A DNA stretch of 64,000 bases from Euglena gracilis (Eukaryota > Euglenida > Euglenophyceae > Euglenales). The first letter of the stretch is position 1; each line of letters starts with the position of its first letter. Positions 22,617 to 33,429 of this stretch are shown piece after piece. Under the pieces are notes generated by a model. The model was not told the DNA's origin. It did not search any database and saw only the letters and a list, made by a program, of their open reading frames with translations. The stretch lies in contig CP154954.1 in assembly GCA_039621445.1 (NCBI GenBank), positions 41,161,572 to 41,225,571 on the forward strand. Reading direction: 5' to 3'. Made by a program: the position numbers and the translations under genes.

Positions 22617-23626
22617 AGGGGGGGGAGAAACTGCACACGGGCCGGTAAAAAACTGGACTGCAAAAAAAACTGAAAAAAAAAACTGCAAAAAAAAAACTGC
22701 ACTTCAACAAAAAAGAACAATAAACAAGCTGAAATGGTGTGCATCTGCAAAACAACGTAAATTGCGACCACAGGAGCACGCCCCAATTCACATAACTTTT
22801 TTGCACAGCTTTGGAGCCGATGACGACAAAATGGAAGCACTCAATCAAGGTGCACTATGCATGGCTTTTCATGCACTGAAATGCAAGTCATGTGTTTGGA
22901 TGCCGGGTCACACCGGTTTTCCTGCACATGCCAAGATGCCAAACGGTTTCCTTTCTAAATATGGGGAAAATGCACATTTACCCATACACATGAATTTTAA
23001 ATGCTTTCATTTCTTGCAGGGGATGTTCAGTTTGGAACTTTCGGTCTTTGAAGCATTTGGATTGTGTGACATTTGGCCACAATGCTTGGGGCAAGACCCA
23101 ATCTTCTTCAGGAGCTTGTGCTCCATTGCGGCATCGCGAATTTCGAAATCCTCAACTCCAACTTCAGCCAAAATTTGCACAAAAAAGAAACAATTTTTGG
23201 ATTTAGTCCCTAGGAATCCCAACGTAAATAGTTGAATCTGCTCAGGAGTGTGCAAATGGCGCTTGCCAAAATAAGCATCGTGACATCTGTCACCACAGGC
23301 TGGAGACGGAGCAATTTTGGTTGGGGAAAAGTTGTGGGTTTGTCACCAAAACAATCTGTTTTTTTTTGGAATGGTGGCTACACCAATCTCTGTTGTATTC
23401 AGAGGCAAGACAGCTGGCAAGACAGTTTGGGGCAAGACAATTGGTGGGATAACTGTAGACAACACAACTCGTGAACAGGTGATGCTTTTTCTTGAGAAAC
23501 ACCCTTCAAACATAGAATCCAGCACCAAAAAAAAACAGACGCCTCAGGTTTCCTCAAAACAGGAATCAAAAAAACTGCAAAAAAAAACTGCAAAAAAAAA
23601 ACTGCACGGTGCATGTTTCCCCCCCT
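22617..23626. mobile_element. MULE-like non-autonomous element, 1,010 bp
   Basis: Flanked by a perfect 9-bp duplication GTAGCAAGC (22608-22616 and 23627-23635). The same sequence occurs once at the empty paralogue near 18010. Ends start AGGGGGGGAGAAACTGCAC and, inverted, AGGGGGGGAAACATGCACC, with AAAACTGCAAAA tandem units just inside both. A 9-bp duplication is typical of Mutator-like elements. An 82-codon minus-strand frame (23255-23007) has no recognised domain and ordinary AT-rich codon use. Confidence 0.75.
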
Positions 23627-23635
23627 GTAGCAAGC

Positions 23636-25260
23636 CCCCCTGGGGGCCCTTGCTATTCACGACCAGGGGACCTTGACGACGTCCTTAAGGACCCCCCCCC
23701 CCGGGGGTCCAGCCTCCGGCTGAAAAACAGGCTGCTGGCTGGAAACGAGCTGTTGGCTGGACTCCCCCCCCGGGGAGATGGGGGGTCGCTGAGCTCTTAT
23801 CCCTTTATGGGTAAGAGCGAAGCTCAATTCTGGGCAAAAGGGGGGGGTCGGACCCCCCCTCCCCCCCCCCCTGGGTCGGGGCCACCTCGGGAACCGGCGG
23901 ATTATCACCATGATCACGGTTCCATTCCCGGAATTTGTCTTCAGTCGCGAGCGACTGGATTTCTAGTTTCCGAATCACCTCCGTTTGACCCCCAACTCCC
24001 CACCAGGCCCGAGTTATCCAGCCGCGAAGGGGTCCAAACTGGGTAGGATTGGCCCGCCCTCCCCCTCTTCCGGCTCTGCCATTTCGCCGGGGTCCAAAAA
24101 TCGGTCAAAAAATCGTTTTTCAAAAATATCTCGACATTATCTCCGGAAGTGTCCCACTGACAAAATGCACCCTCGGAGGCCCTCTATCACCCCGTTCACC
24201 ATTTTGGCCGCCGACATGCATGCAAGCCAACTCCGGCCAAGCATGCATTTTTGCGGCCCAAAACGGCCATTTTGGGGAGTTTTTGGGGCCGTCTTTTGCT
24301 CAAAAAATCGGGTTTTTCAAAACATCTCGACAATGAAACAAAATCAAAGAAAAATGAAGCCCTTCAAATGCCCTATCCAACCATACTTTCCCCTCGACTG
24401 TTCGTGCAGCCCGAGTCACAGCCATTTCCCGGCCAATTTTGGCCCATTTCTGGGGCCATTTTGGGTCATTTTGGGGGTCAAAAAATCGATGTTTCCAAAA
24501 TATCTCGAAAATGAAGCAAAATCAAAGAAAACGTCCGGAGACCCAAATTAAAGCCCTTACAGTGCCCCATCTAAGGGCATTTTGATTTCCCCGCAACTCC
24601 CCGCCTGGCCCGAAATATGGCCGATTTAAAGCCAAAAACAGCACGGCAGGGCTTGTGACTCAGCCGTTTTCGGCCCCTTTTGGGTCCAAAAATCAATTTT
24701 TCTAAAATTGCTCAAAAATGGTGGGGAATCAAAGGAAATGTCCGGAGACCTGAATTGAAGCCCTCAAAATGCCCCATCTAACAGTGTTTTGATTTCCCGG
24801 CAACTCCCCACCCAGTCCAAGTTACGGCCATTTTTCGGCCGATTTTGGCCATTTTGTGCAGTTTTGGCCTGTTTTGACTTAGCCCTTTTGACCATTTTCG
24901 GTAAAAAAAAAAAAGTCGAAAATCAATTTTTTTTGCCTGAAACCATGTTTTTTGGCCTCCCAGCCCGGAAAAACGGTTTTTGAGCCGAAATTGAGTGTTT
25001 TTTGCCCCCCCCCAGCACCCCCCCCCCGTTTTTGACCCGAAACCAATGGATTTTGGGTCAAAAACAGGTCGAAAAAGTCGAAAAATCAAACTTTTTTTGC
25101 CTGGAACGATGTTTTTTGGCCTCCAGGACCCGGAAAACCTGGTTTTCAGCCGAAAATGAGCGTTTTCGACCCCCCCCCCCGGCCCCCGTTTTTGCCCGGA
25201 AAGCCATGGATTTTGGGTCATTTCTGGGTCAAAAAAAGCCGAAGAAAACTGAAGAAAAGG
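23636..25260. repeat. Degenerate repeats, includes a ~165-bp tandem pair
   Basis: No gene seen. Units at about 24915-25080 and 25081-25245 are tandem copies sharing CATGTTTTTTGGCCTCC and GATTTTGGGTCA. The upstream 1 kb has similar diverged TTTTGGGTC and GCCCCATCTAA units. GGTCCAGCC...GGCTGGACTCC at 23700-23770 recurs at 25690-25735 and 27848-27912. Confidence 0.6.
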
Positions 25261-25429
25261 GGTGGGGAGGGGTATGGTGGGGTCTGTGCCCTAATATTGT
25301 GAGTCACCGTAAATTGCAAGTGTGAAATTTGTAAAACATAAATTACGCAAAGTTGCAATGCTAGTATTTTCGGCCTTCCATTACGTGCAAGTCCGATTAA
25401 GAGCTCAGCGCTATTCAAAATCTGGTCCG

Positions 25430-26245
25430 GGGCTTGAGCGGGCTGGGCTGGGCTGGGTCGATGAAAAACAAACTGTTCTAAAACATTTTTGCCCTCTTGA
25501 CATTTTGATGGACGGAGCTGGATCAAGGCTGTGATGGAGGAAGCTGTGGTGAGGGGGAAAATGCAGGGACAGGTGAGCTGGGCAGCCCAGTTGGCTGGCC
25601 AGGCTGCGGCTGGCTGGCCTGGCCTTCGACCGGGATGGACGCGACTTTATTTCACTCGACCCCCCCTCCAAGGGGGGGGGGCAAGCCCCAAATTGGGCTG
25701 CTGGCTGGATTTGAGCTGCTGGCTGGACGGACCCCCCCAGGGGATGGGGTACCTTCCAGCTTAAGAAATCCCTTGTTACTCACGACCCCACACTGGGTGG
25801 TTGGAGTTACTGATTGCTGAAGGCGCAGAGGGTTAGGGTTAGGACCGGCTGGCCGGATTTCTGCCCCCGCACGCAGGTTGCGCATCCGGCCTCCCTGCGC
25901 GGGTGGCCTCATAACAATGCCCGCATCGCAAATCCTAGCACCCGCCCTATTCCTGTCACTCCAAAGGCTAGGAGGACTCAGTCCCCGAACCGTTCGACGG
26001 GTTTTACTGCCAATCTGCCACCTTTGGGAATCCCGCGGCTGAGGCCAGGCCGGATGCGCATTTCACGCGGGGGCGAAAATCCAGTTGGCTGGTCCTAATC
26101 CAAACCCCCTGTGCTTTCAGTAAGCAGTAACACCAACCACCCTCCGACCCACAGCCGCTTGCGAAATATACATACATACATACTTACATACACACATATG
26201 CACATACGTACATGCATGCATACTTATATACATACACACACACAC

Positions 26246-26284
<39 letters not shown>

Positions 26285-27830
26285 TTCAAATAGACACAGA
26301 CACACGGTCAGGCAGGCAGGCAGGCAGGCAGCCAGGCAGGCAGGCAGGCAGGGAGACAGACAGACAGACAAACAGAAAGACAGACAGACAGACAGAAAGA
26401 CAGATATATGGCGCCTGTCCGGGGTTTGGTTAGGGCGGTCCGCAGCCGGCATGTGTGGGATTGTCATTCAGGTTGGGTTGCTTGCTACGTCCTTCGTTGC
26501 ACAAAGTGCCAAACCCCTGCAGAGATATCGGTAAATGCATAGGCCCAAAGATGGACGCCGGCACCACGGGTGTGAAGGACTCAGGTGCTCAAACTTAACT
26601 TGAGTTTGTTCATGAGGACATGTAATATGATACGAACATGGCAGCTGGGCTTCGGGTGGGGTTGCTCTATAGCAAAAGACCACAAAAGACCACAATTTAT
26701 TCATGGGGCTAAAAATATTGGCCAACCGTTCGTATTTTCAAGGCTGGGCAAGACCAAAAAGCGGGGGATCGGGATACTTCAGGAACGTGCGCATGCCAAG
26801 TTTGCCACGTTCGTCCCTTGCTCCCACTTGTGGTCCAGCATTGCACCTGGCGGAGTGGGTCACCTGGCTGTCGTAGGAGGGGAGTCGGTCGGGGGGAACA
26901 CAGAGCCGGAGCAGACCAAGCAGCTCACAAACCCGCCACTCGCACTGTGGCCGGCGGCCGGGTGGGGAAGGCAGGGAAAAGAGAGCCGTAAACCTATACC
27001 CGCCCCCCCCCCCGGGCTATCGTCGTGTGACAAATTGGGCAGCACGGAGGGGGGTGGCAATTTCCCGGGGTGACAATCTGGCCGGCACAGAGGGGGGCGT
27101 CAATTACCCGGGGGCGTCAATTGCCCACCCATATAAGCCACATTAACACCAAATGGCCAACAACACCATCTGAAACACAAGTGAATGGAGCAAAAATGCA
27201 GCTGTGATGGTGATACTTTGCAGAGCGTTTGGTATGCAAAAGCTCTCAGCACGCTGTAGCAAAACAGAATATCAATCGAGTCGTGTCGGCGAAAAGAAAG
27301 TTCACAGTGCAATACTGCAAACGGGGGTGATAAATTGGGCAGCACGGAAGGGGGTGACAATTTCCCGGGGTGACAAATTGGCCGGCACAGCCAGGGGTGA
27401 CAATTGCCTGGGGGCGTCAATTGCCCGGGGGAGGGGGGGATCAATTGCCCGGGGGGGGGAGGGGGGGGGCGGGTATGTATATGACGCCCGGCAGTCCCCC
27501 CTGTGACTAAAGGTGCGTCCCTGCCTGCACTGTGGTTTGCCAGCAAAGCTGTGCCTGTAGCGGTGCCAACTTGGGGAGACGTTCCCCCTCCATGCCCAAC
27601 GACTGGTAACCTCTGTCCTCTGGTGGCGGGTGGGCGCTCATGCCTTGTGAGATACAGGGTTCTGGCCAAAAAAAGGTGTCCTCCTTCCAAAGGTGGTCAG
27701 TCGCCACAGCCCCCCAGCCTTGACCAAGCTCCATTCATCAAAATGTCGAAAATGGCGAAAATGTATTAGAAAATTTTGTTTTTCATCGACCCAGCCCAGC
27801 CCAGCCCCCTCCAGCCCCTGACTCCCCTGT
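25430..27830. repeat. Inverted repeat pair and macro-repeat modules
   Basis: 25430-25530 is present in reverse complement at 27716-27812, sharing the GGGCTGGGTCGATGAAAAAC block. Between them lie module Q copy 2 (25780-26160), a GACA/GGCA microsatellite (26235-26405), module R copy 2 (26414-26940), and the 26995-27475 element. No gene is supported. Confidence 0.75.
26995..27475. mobile_element. TIR element, GGGCAATTG family, copy 3
   Basis: Ends TATACCCGCCCCCCCC and GGGGGGGGCGGGTATGTATA. It carries the same 200-bp interior as copy 1 (6877-7388) in reverse orientation (27120-27325), with GGGCAATTG/GTGACAATT units on both sides. It is non-coding. Confidence 0.75.
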
Positions 27831-28205
27831 GCCCCCTGGGGGGGGGGGGGTCCAGCCAGCAGCTCATTTCCAGCCAGCAGCCTTTTTGCCAGCCGGAGGC
27901 TGGACCCCCCCCCCCGGGCCCTTAATAAAACCCCTGCCCCCAATCCTGGTGAGACAGGGGTGGGGGTTCAGTCCAAAAAAGCACTTCCACAGACTGGCCA
28001 GACCTCCAACAAAATGTCCTTCGACCGGGGGGGGGGGGTCTTAGACATAGAGGATCAATTAGGTTTCAAATGTGCTTCATCGCAGGAAGTTTCACTGGAA
28101 CTGCGGCGATGCTTTTGCGGCAGAGCGGTTTTCCTTCGGGGAAACCTGCCCCGGGACAACCCGGTCCATGTCAGACAGCCAGCCGTGCCGCCGGGCGGGA
28201 AAGGG

Positions 28206-30524
28206 TCAGCCGACCTTCTTCTCCAGCTCCCGCATCTGCTCCTGAAGCTTCGCCACCACTTCGTCGCAGTAGGTGCGGACTGCCTGCAGCTCCCCCTTCA
28301 GGGACGTGTTCTCTTGCTCCAGGCTGAAGACCTTGGCCTCCCGAGCAGAGCCGCCCCGAACGTTCTGCCACCCTCCCCTCCCGCCTGCCCGACAAACTGG
28401 TGTGTGGAAGGAGACGGCAATGCAACGGAACGGCCCATCATGAAGACTCTGCGAGGGGTAACTGGGGCACCCTCGGCAACCGCCCAGCGGGGGTAGGGTT
28501 GGCCCTGGGCGGCCTCGTCCATGCGCTGCCCGAAGAGGTAGAACAGCTCGTGGCCTGCGCGGATCTTCTCAATGGCGTCCTGTCGGTCGCCCCAGCCGGT
28601 GATGCGGGAGAACGAGGCGGTGTCCTCCAGGTCCTATTGAGAAGCAGGGGGAGGGTTAACGTGGGATTTGGCGGGGCTGCGGTTGGCTGCGGCCGTGTTC
28701 ACGGGCGGCGTTGCAACAATCCACGTTTCCACTTCCCACGGCAACACCCACCCTCCAGATTGCCAGATTGGGGGCAGGCCGGGCGAGGTTGAAGGAATCC
28801 GAAGCGGGGGATGGATATGGTTCACCTGCCAACCCCAGAACAGTCCTGGACGATGCTACCCGACTCGTAGTATCTGCTGTTTCCCGCTCTTTTCACCGCT
28901 TTGGGGGGAATGAAGAGGTGCTCGTGCACTCGTCCACAACACCCCCTTGTCCAACGATCACTAATGTTCGTCTCCGGCCAGGGTGGGGGTTATGAGACGG
29001 GGGGGACCCAGGTCAGAAAAAGTTGGACAACAATTTGGCCGTTTTATGCTGTGCTTTCGGCCCTTTTGGGTCAATTTCGTCACTTTGGCCTCTTTGGGCC
29101 ACTTTTGGCCGCTGTTACCTATCCCCCGGGGGGGGGGTGGGGGGCGCTTGGCCCAAGCCATGATTGAAGGTAAAGGCAGGGGCCAATCTTATGGGGGCAA
29201 GTTTGCACACTAAAAATTTTGGCAGCCATGTGCAGAAGGCAGAAGGCCAAGTTTGTATGTAAGGAGAGGGGGCCAAGCGCCAATCTTTTTAAGCTGCTCT
29301 TGGCCATTATAAAGCATTTTTGGCAATTTTTTTAGCCACCTTTTGGAAACTCTTGGCTAATTGTAGCAGTCTAGCGTCAGTAATGTCAAGCCACCCTTTG
29401 AAATTTCCTTCCATTTTTCAGCCATATTGAGTCCTAGCATTTTGCATTTTCAGACATTTTTATCATTCTTGGCCATTTTTGTCCAGCTTTTTTTTGCAAA
29501 AAAAAGCAAATTAATGCACAATTATTCCCTTATTTTTGGAACCAGCATGGCTTCCAAAAAGGTCACATCTGACCAGGGGCCGGTCGTTGGACAAGCTTGG
29601 TTGAACGGGGGGGGGGGGGCATGTAATGCTTTCGAGCTTTTGAGCATCCCTTCGAAATCCTGGGCTGGGTATGTTGTCTCTAAATCATACAAAACCCCCC
29701 CAAGGAAACTGCCTCAGACAAGTCAGCGAGTACAGAAGTAGGAGACAGGTCCCTCCCTATAAGGACAGGTAGTGGGTGCGGGGGCAGGAGACACTTTTCT
29801 GTGCAGGTCCCAGTCAGAGAAAAATGACAATTGACATTAGAGACTCTTACAACTGACCTGCAATTGGAAGATGCTGATGAGCATCCTTGTGCTCTTGGAG
29901 ACACTGGAGCACGCTCATGCATGAAATACCCCCTTCTTTTCTCCTTCAGTCTACAATATATCAGGGGTTTCCACCCGATATATTTTTTTCCAATTTTTTC
30001 GGCATTTTCCCAAACACCTCTAATCAATCCCCCCAATCTTCGAGTATTTTGGGGGAAATTGCAAAGGGAAAAAGCAGCAGAAAATCGCAGGAAATTGCGG
30101 ACTGGAAAATTTGGTGCGGATGAAAATTCGGCATGGAAAGTTGCGAGAGAACTGTGGATATCAATCGCCCTCCGGAGAATGTTCAAGCTTGAGCACTCAC
30201 ACAACACACACAACACAACACACACACACAACGCACACAACGCACACAACGCACACAACGCACACAACACACACGGCACACTGTGTGGTACACACCTTGT
30301 AGTGGAGGAAGAAGTTGTGGATCTCCTCCTTGACGTGGGCGGGCAGTGTGTCCAGGTCCTGGATCTCATCCATGCGCGGCTCCTTCACCGCCACGGCGAT
30401 GATCTTCGTGTCGGGGCCGCGCTCGTCGACCAGGGAGAGCATGGCCACTGCCCGCACAGCCACCACGCACTGGAAGTGCAGCGGCCGCGGACCCCCCCAC
30501 TGGCTGCCAACAGGTCTGTGTCGC

Positions 30525-30619
<95 letters not shown>

Positions 30620-30623
30620 TGTG

Positions 30624-30667
<44 letters not shown>

Positions 30668-30701
30668 TGTGTGTGTGTGCATGCGTGCGTGCGTGCGTGT
30701 G

Positions 30702-30741
<40 letters not shown>

Positions 30742-32734
30742 TGTGTGCGTGCGTGCGTGTGTGCGTGCGTGCGTGTGTGCGTGTGCTGGTGTGCCAATGG
30801 ATGAGTGGGTGGGTGGGTGGGTGGGAGGACATCAAGGGAGGTAACCCCCAAAATAACCTGGCGGGTTGCCAGGTTATTGGAACCAACTTTTGCCCCCCCC
30901 CTGCCAGGTTTTTTGGGCCCTTTTTTCAGCGCCGTAAAGTATTTTTGCTAAAAAGGGGGTGCCAAGCTACCGGAACCTCCCCCCTCCAGGTTATTCGGCC
31001 ACTGCCAGGAGCAAGGCCCCGCCAGATTATTGGGGGGGGGGGGTTAGGGTGTGATGCGAGGGAGGAGGGTTCCGAAACCCCTTTGCTTCAAACCAGAAAA
31101 GAGCCGGTTTTGCTACTGTTTATGTGTAAAAGCTAGTCACCATTCTGCTTTGTATTGTCCACTGATTGTTTACTGATCTGTCAAAAAAGCTGGATAACAC
31201 GATTTGGGGGACACTTTTGAAACCCCCAAAATAACAGCAAACCCCCCAAAATGCCTGGTGCTTTGGGCCAGGCACTTTTCCCGAAGGCCGATCCACCCCT
31301 CCACCCTCCCTCCCACCCTCCCTCAACCCAAAGGGGGGCATTTGGAACTCCCCTCCCCTTAGGGCAGGGGGATCGTCAGACGTCCCCCACCCCATTCAAA
31401 ACTAGCGATCACATTACATTATACATCACATTTACATTATACACCCTAACGTCAGGGAACACAGTGAGGGGTTGCCTTGACCCTACCCCCCCCCCTCCAT
31501 ACAATTTTTTGCCGACCCCCCCCTGGGGGGGGGGGGGGGAGGCCGCTCCACTTTTCGAAAAACCAGTCAGTCACTTTTTTGGGGAAATTCTGGAATCCAA
31601 AAGAAACTTGACCAAAAACATGAAGAAAAAAAACTCCAAAAAAAATTTCCGGCGCCTTCGGCGCCGAGTCACTTTAGTGGTTTTTTGCCGACCCCCCTCC
31701 CCTCGGGGGGAAGGGGTCCGGGCCAAAAACCAGTCAGTCACTCTGAAAAAACCAGCCACCCACCCCCCCCAGGGGGTCGGCCAGTGACTAAGTGGTTGTA
31801 AGCCCCCCTCCCCCAATCAACCCATAACAGACAATGGGGAGGCCCAGGTGGGAATGAGGAGAGGATGAGGACGTCCATCGGGTTGCCGTCGGAGCCCAGT
31901 GTCTGGGGAATGAAGCCATAGTTCCCAGGGTAGAAGGCTGAGGAGTGACCCCACCGCCCCAGCCACAGCCACAAGGTGGGGGGGGGGGATGCCTGGTCTT
32001 GGTATGGGAATGGCCAAAAAAAAAAACACCTGGCACCGCGGAAAATTGGTTATTTTGATTTTGGTGGTTTGCCAAAAATTTGCCAAAAAAAATTGGCCAC
32101 TTTGAGGGGGGGTACCCTCAAATTGGCCATTTTCCTTTGGCGCCTTTGGCGCCAAAAGTGCCCCCCCCCAAAGTGCCCCCCCAGTTCCCATGGACCCAAA
32201 AGGGGGAACGGGGGGCAAGGGGGTTACCATGTTAAAATAGTAATGAAAATCGCTCACAAAAAGAAGATTTGTGACCACAAACCTCCACCTACCATGTACC
32301 CCCCCCCTGTACCAGGATACTGGAAGGCCTGGGGGGGGGGGTCAGACCCCCCACCACCCGGGACCATGGCACTGGCGCAAAGAAAACTCCTTAGCTGCCA
32401 AAGGCGCCAAAGGAAAATTTGACCTAAAAAAGCGGCGCCCCCAGAAATATGCCAAGGGAAGATATGGAAAAGCCTGGTGGGGGGGGGTAGACCGCCCCCA
32501 CCCACCAGGATGGGGGAAGGGGGGCCAACCGCCCACCCACCACCCGGTTGCGGAGACTCCCGTACAACCCTGCAGTTGGGCGCGGGCGGATTTGGTGTGG
32601 TTGGGGCGGCGGCTGGAACACGCGGTCCAGCTTCAACAGGCCGACCTCCTTGCTGAATTTGTACTTGTTGGAAGAGCCCTTCGGGTTCTCGATGACGGCG
32701 TTGACCACCTTCGGCGCCTCCACCCCAATGTCCC
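28206..32734 (-). CDS. Soluble inorganic pyrophosphatase unit 3 with coiled-coil tail
   Basis: Family I soluble pyrophosphatase (PPi to 2 Pi, Mg-dependent) on the minus strand. Exon blocks: about 32734-32613 ([16 protein letters not shown]...LDRV), 31937-about 31840 ([13 protein letters not shown], then [10 protein letters not shown]), about 30469-30296 ([14 protein letters not shown] to NFFLHYK), 28633-28481 ([17 protein letters not shown]), and 28364-28206, ending in a stop. GT-AG borders are clear at 30295-28634 and 28480-28365, both phase 0. Against E. coli numbering, Glu31 is Lys (NKYKF) and Asp67 is Asn (DGNPMD). Lys29, Arg43, Asp65, Asp70, Asp102, Lys104, Tyr141 and Lys142 are kept, so activity may be reduced. 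The last exon codes a heptad-rich tail ([13 protein letters not shown]). The 5' border suggests an internal exon, so it may be fused to unit 2. Confidence 0.8.
28938..29597. mobile_element. TIR element, TGTCCAACGA family, in a pyrophosphatase intron
   Basis: Begins CCCCCTTGTCCAACGATCAC and ends GGCCGGTCGTTGGACAAG. It lies wholly inside the 30295-28634 intron. The interior is AT-rich TTTTGGCCA-type sequence. Confidence 0.65.
29598..30295. other. Rest of the 30295-28634 intron
   Basis: Unique sequence with an ACACAACGC microsatellite at 30198-30285. No exon is supported. Confidence 0.6.
30525..30836. repeat. TG/TGCG/GGGT microsatellite
   Basis: (TG)n, (TGCG)n and (GGGT)n, directly upstream (minus-strand sense) of the exon ending at 30296. 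Confidence 0.95.
30838..31830. other. Intron between unit 3 exons; dispersed repeats
   Basis: Contains the CCAGGTTATT family block (30838-31040, relative of 2660-2800), CA/TA-rich sequence, and CAGTCAGTCACTTT units around 31563-31742 with a GGCGCCTTCGGCGCC hairpin at about 31650. No gene seen. Confidence 0.6.
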
Positions 32735-33429
32735 CTGCGAGCCCCCCTGCGGGTCCCTGCCCGACCCCCATGCTATCAGCTCCAATAAGTGTCCTTCAGT
32801 TGAACACGAGCCACGGTGCTCTGCGTCACACTGAACTGGTTAATTGCCATGGGGAACGCACCTTGCCCCACACACTGCAAATTAGAAGGAAAAGGCACGA
32901 TGCCAAAACGATGGTGAGGAAAACACATGCATTTTCGCGTCGGCAAGTCACAGCCTTACTGCACACAGACAGACACGCACCAGACTCGGGAGTGGGGTTT
33001 GGTCACTCTTTCCTTTCCTTCTGTTCAATTCTGCCCCGGTCCATTTTCTTCCATCATTTTTATTCGGCTCTGCTTCGTTTTTGCCTCCAGCGGTGGAAGG
33101 GACTCGGCCGCGCCGAGAGCACCTGACCCGCAACCCGGAAGCCCTGTCTGGGCACCTTTGTGATACAAGCAGTCGTCAGGAACAGCGAAACCATGCAATA
33201 TGGAATATTTTTTAACATCCCTTTTTTCTCACAGAGCGATGGTCGGACATGTCCAAGATATGGTGGTGACAAGTTGGGTCACATTTTGGGGAAATGGGCC
33301 TAAATGGCCCATTTTCCCTTGGTGTGGCGTTTCCAGGCTGCTTTTGGAAATTTTCCGCATCGTGGTTTTTCATTTTCACCGCATGCGCCGATGAATCCCT
33401 CGGTGTGCTTTGGGGGGCCTTTGGGGGGG

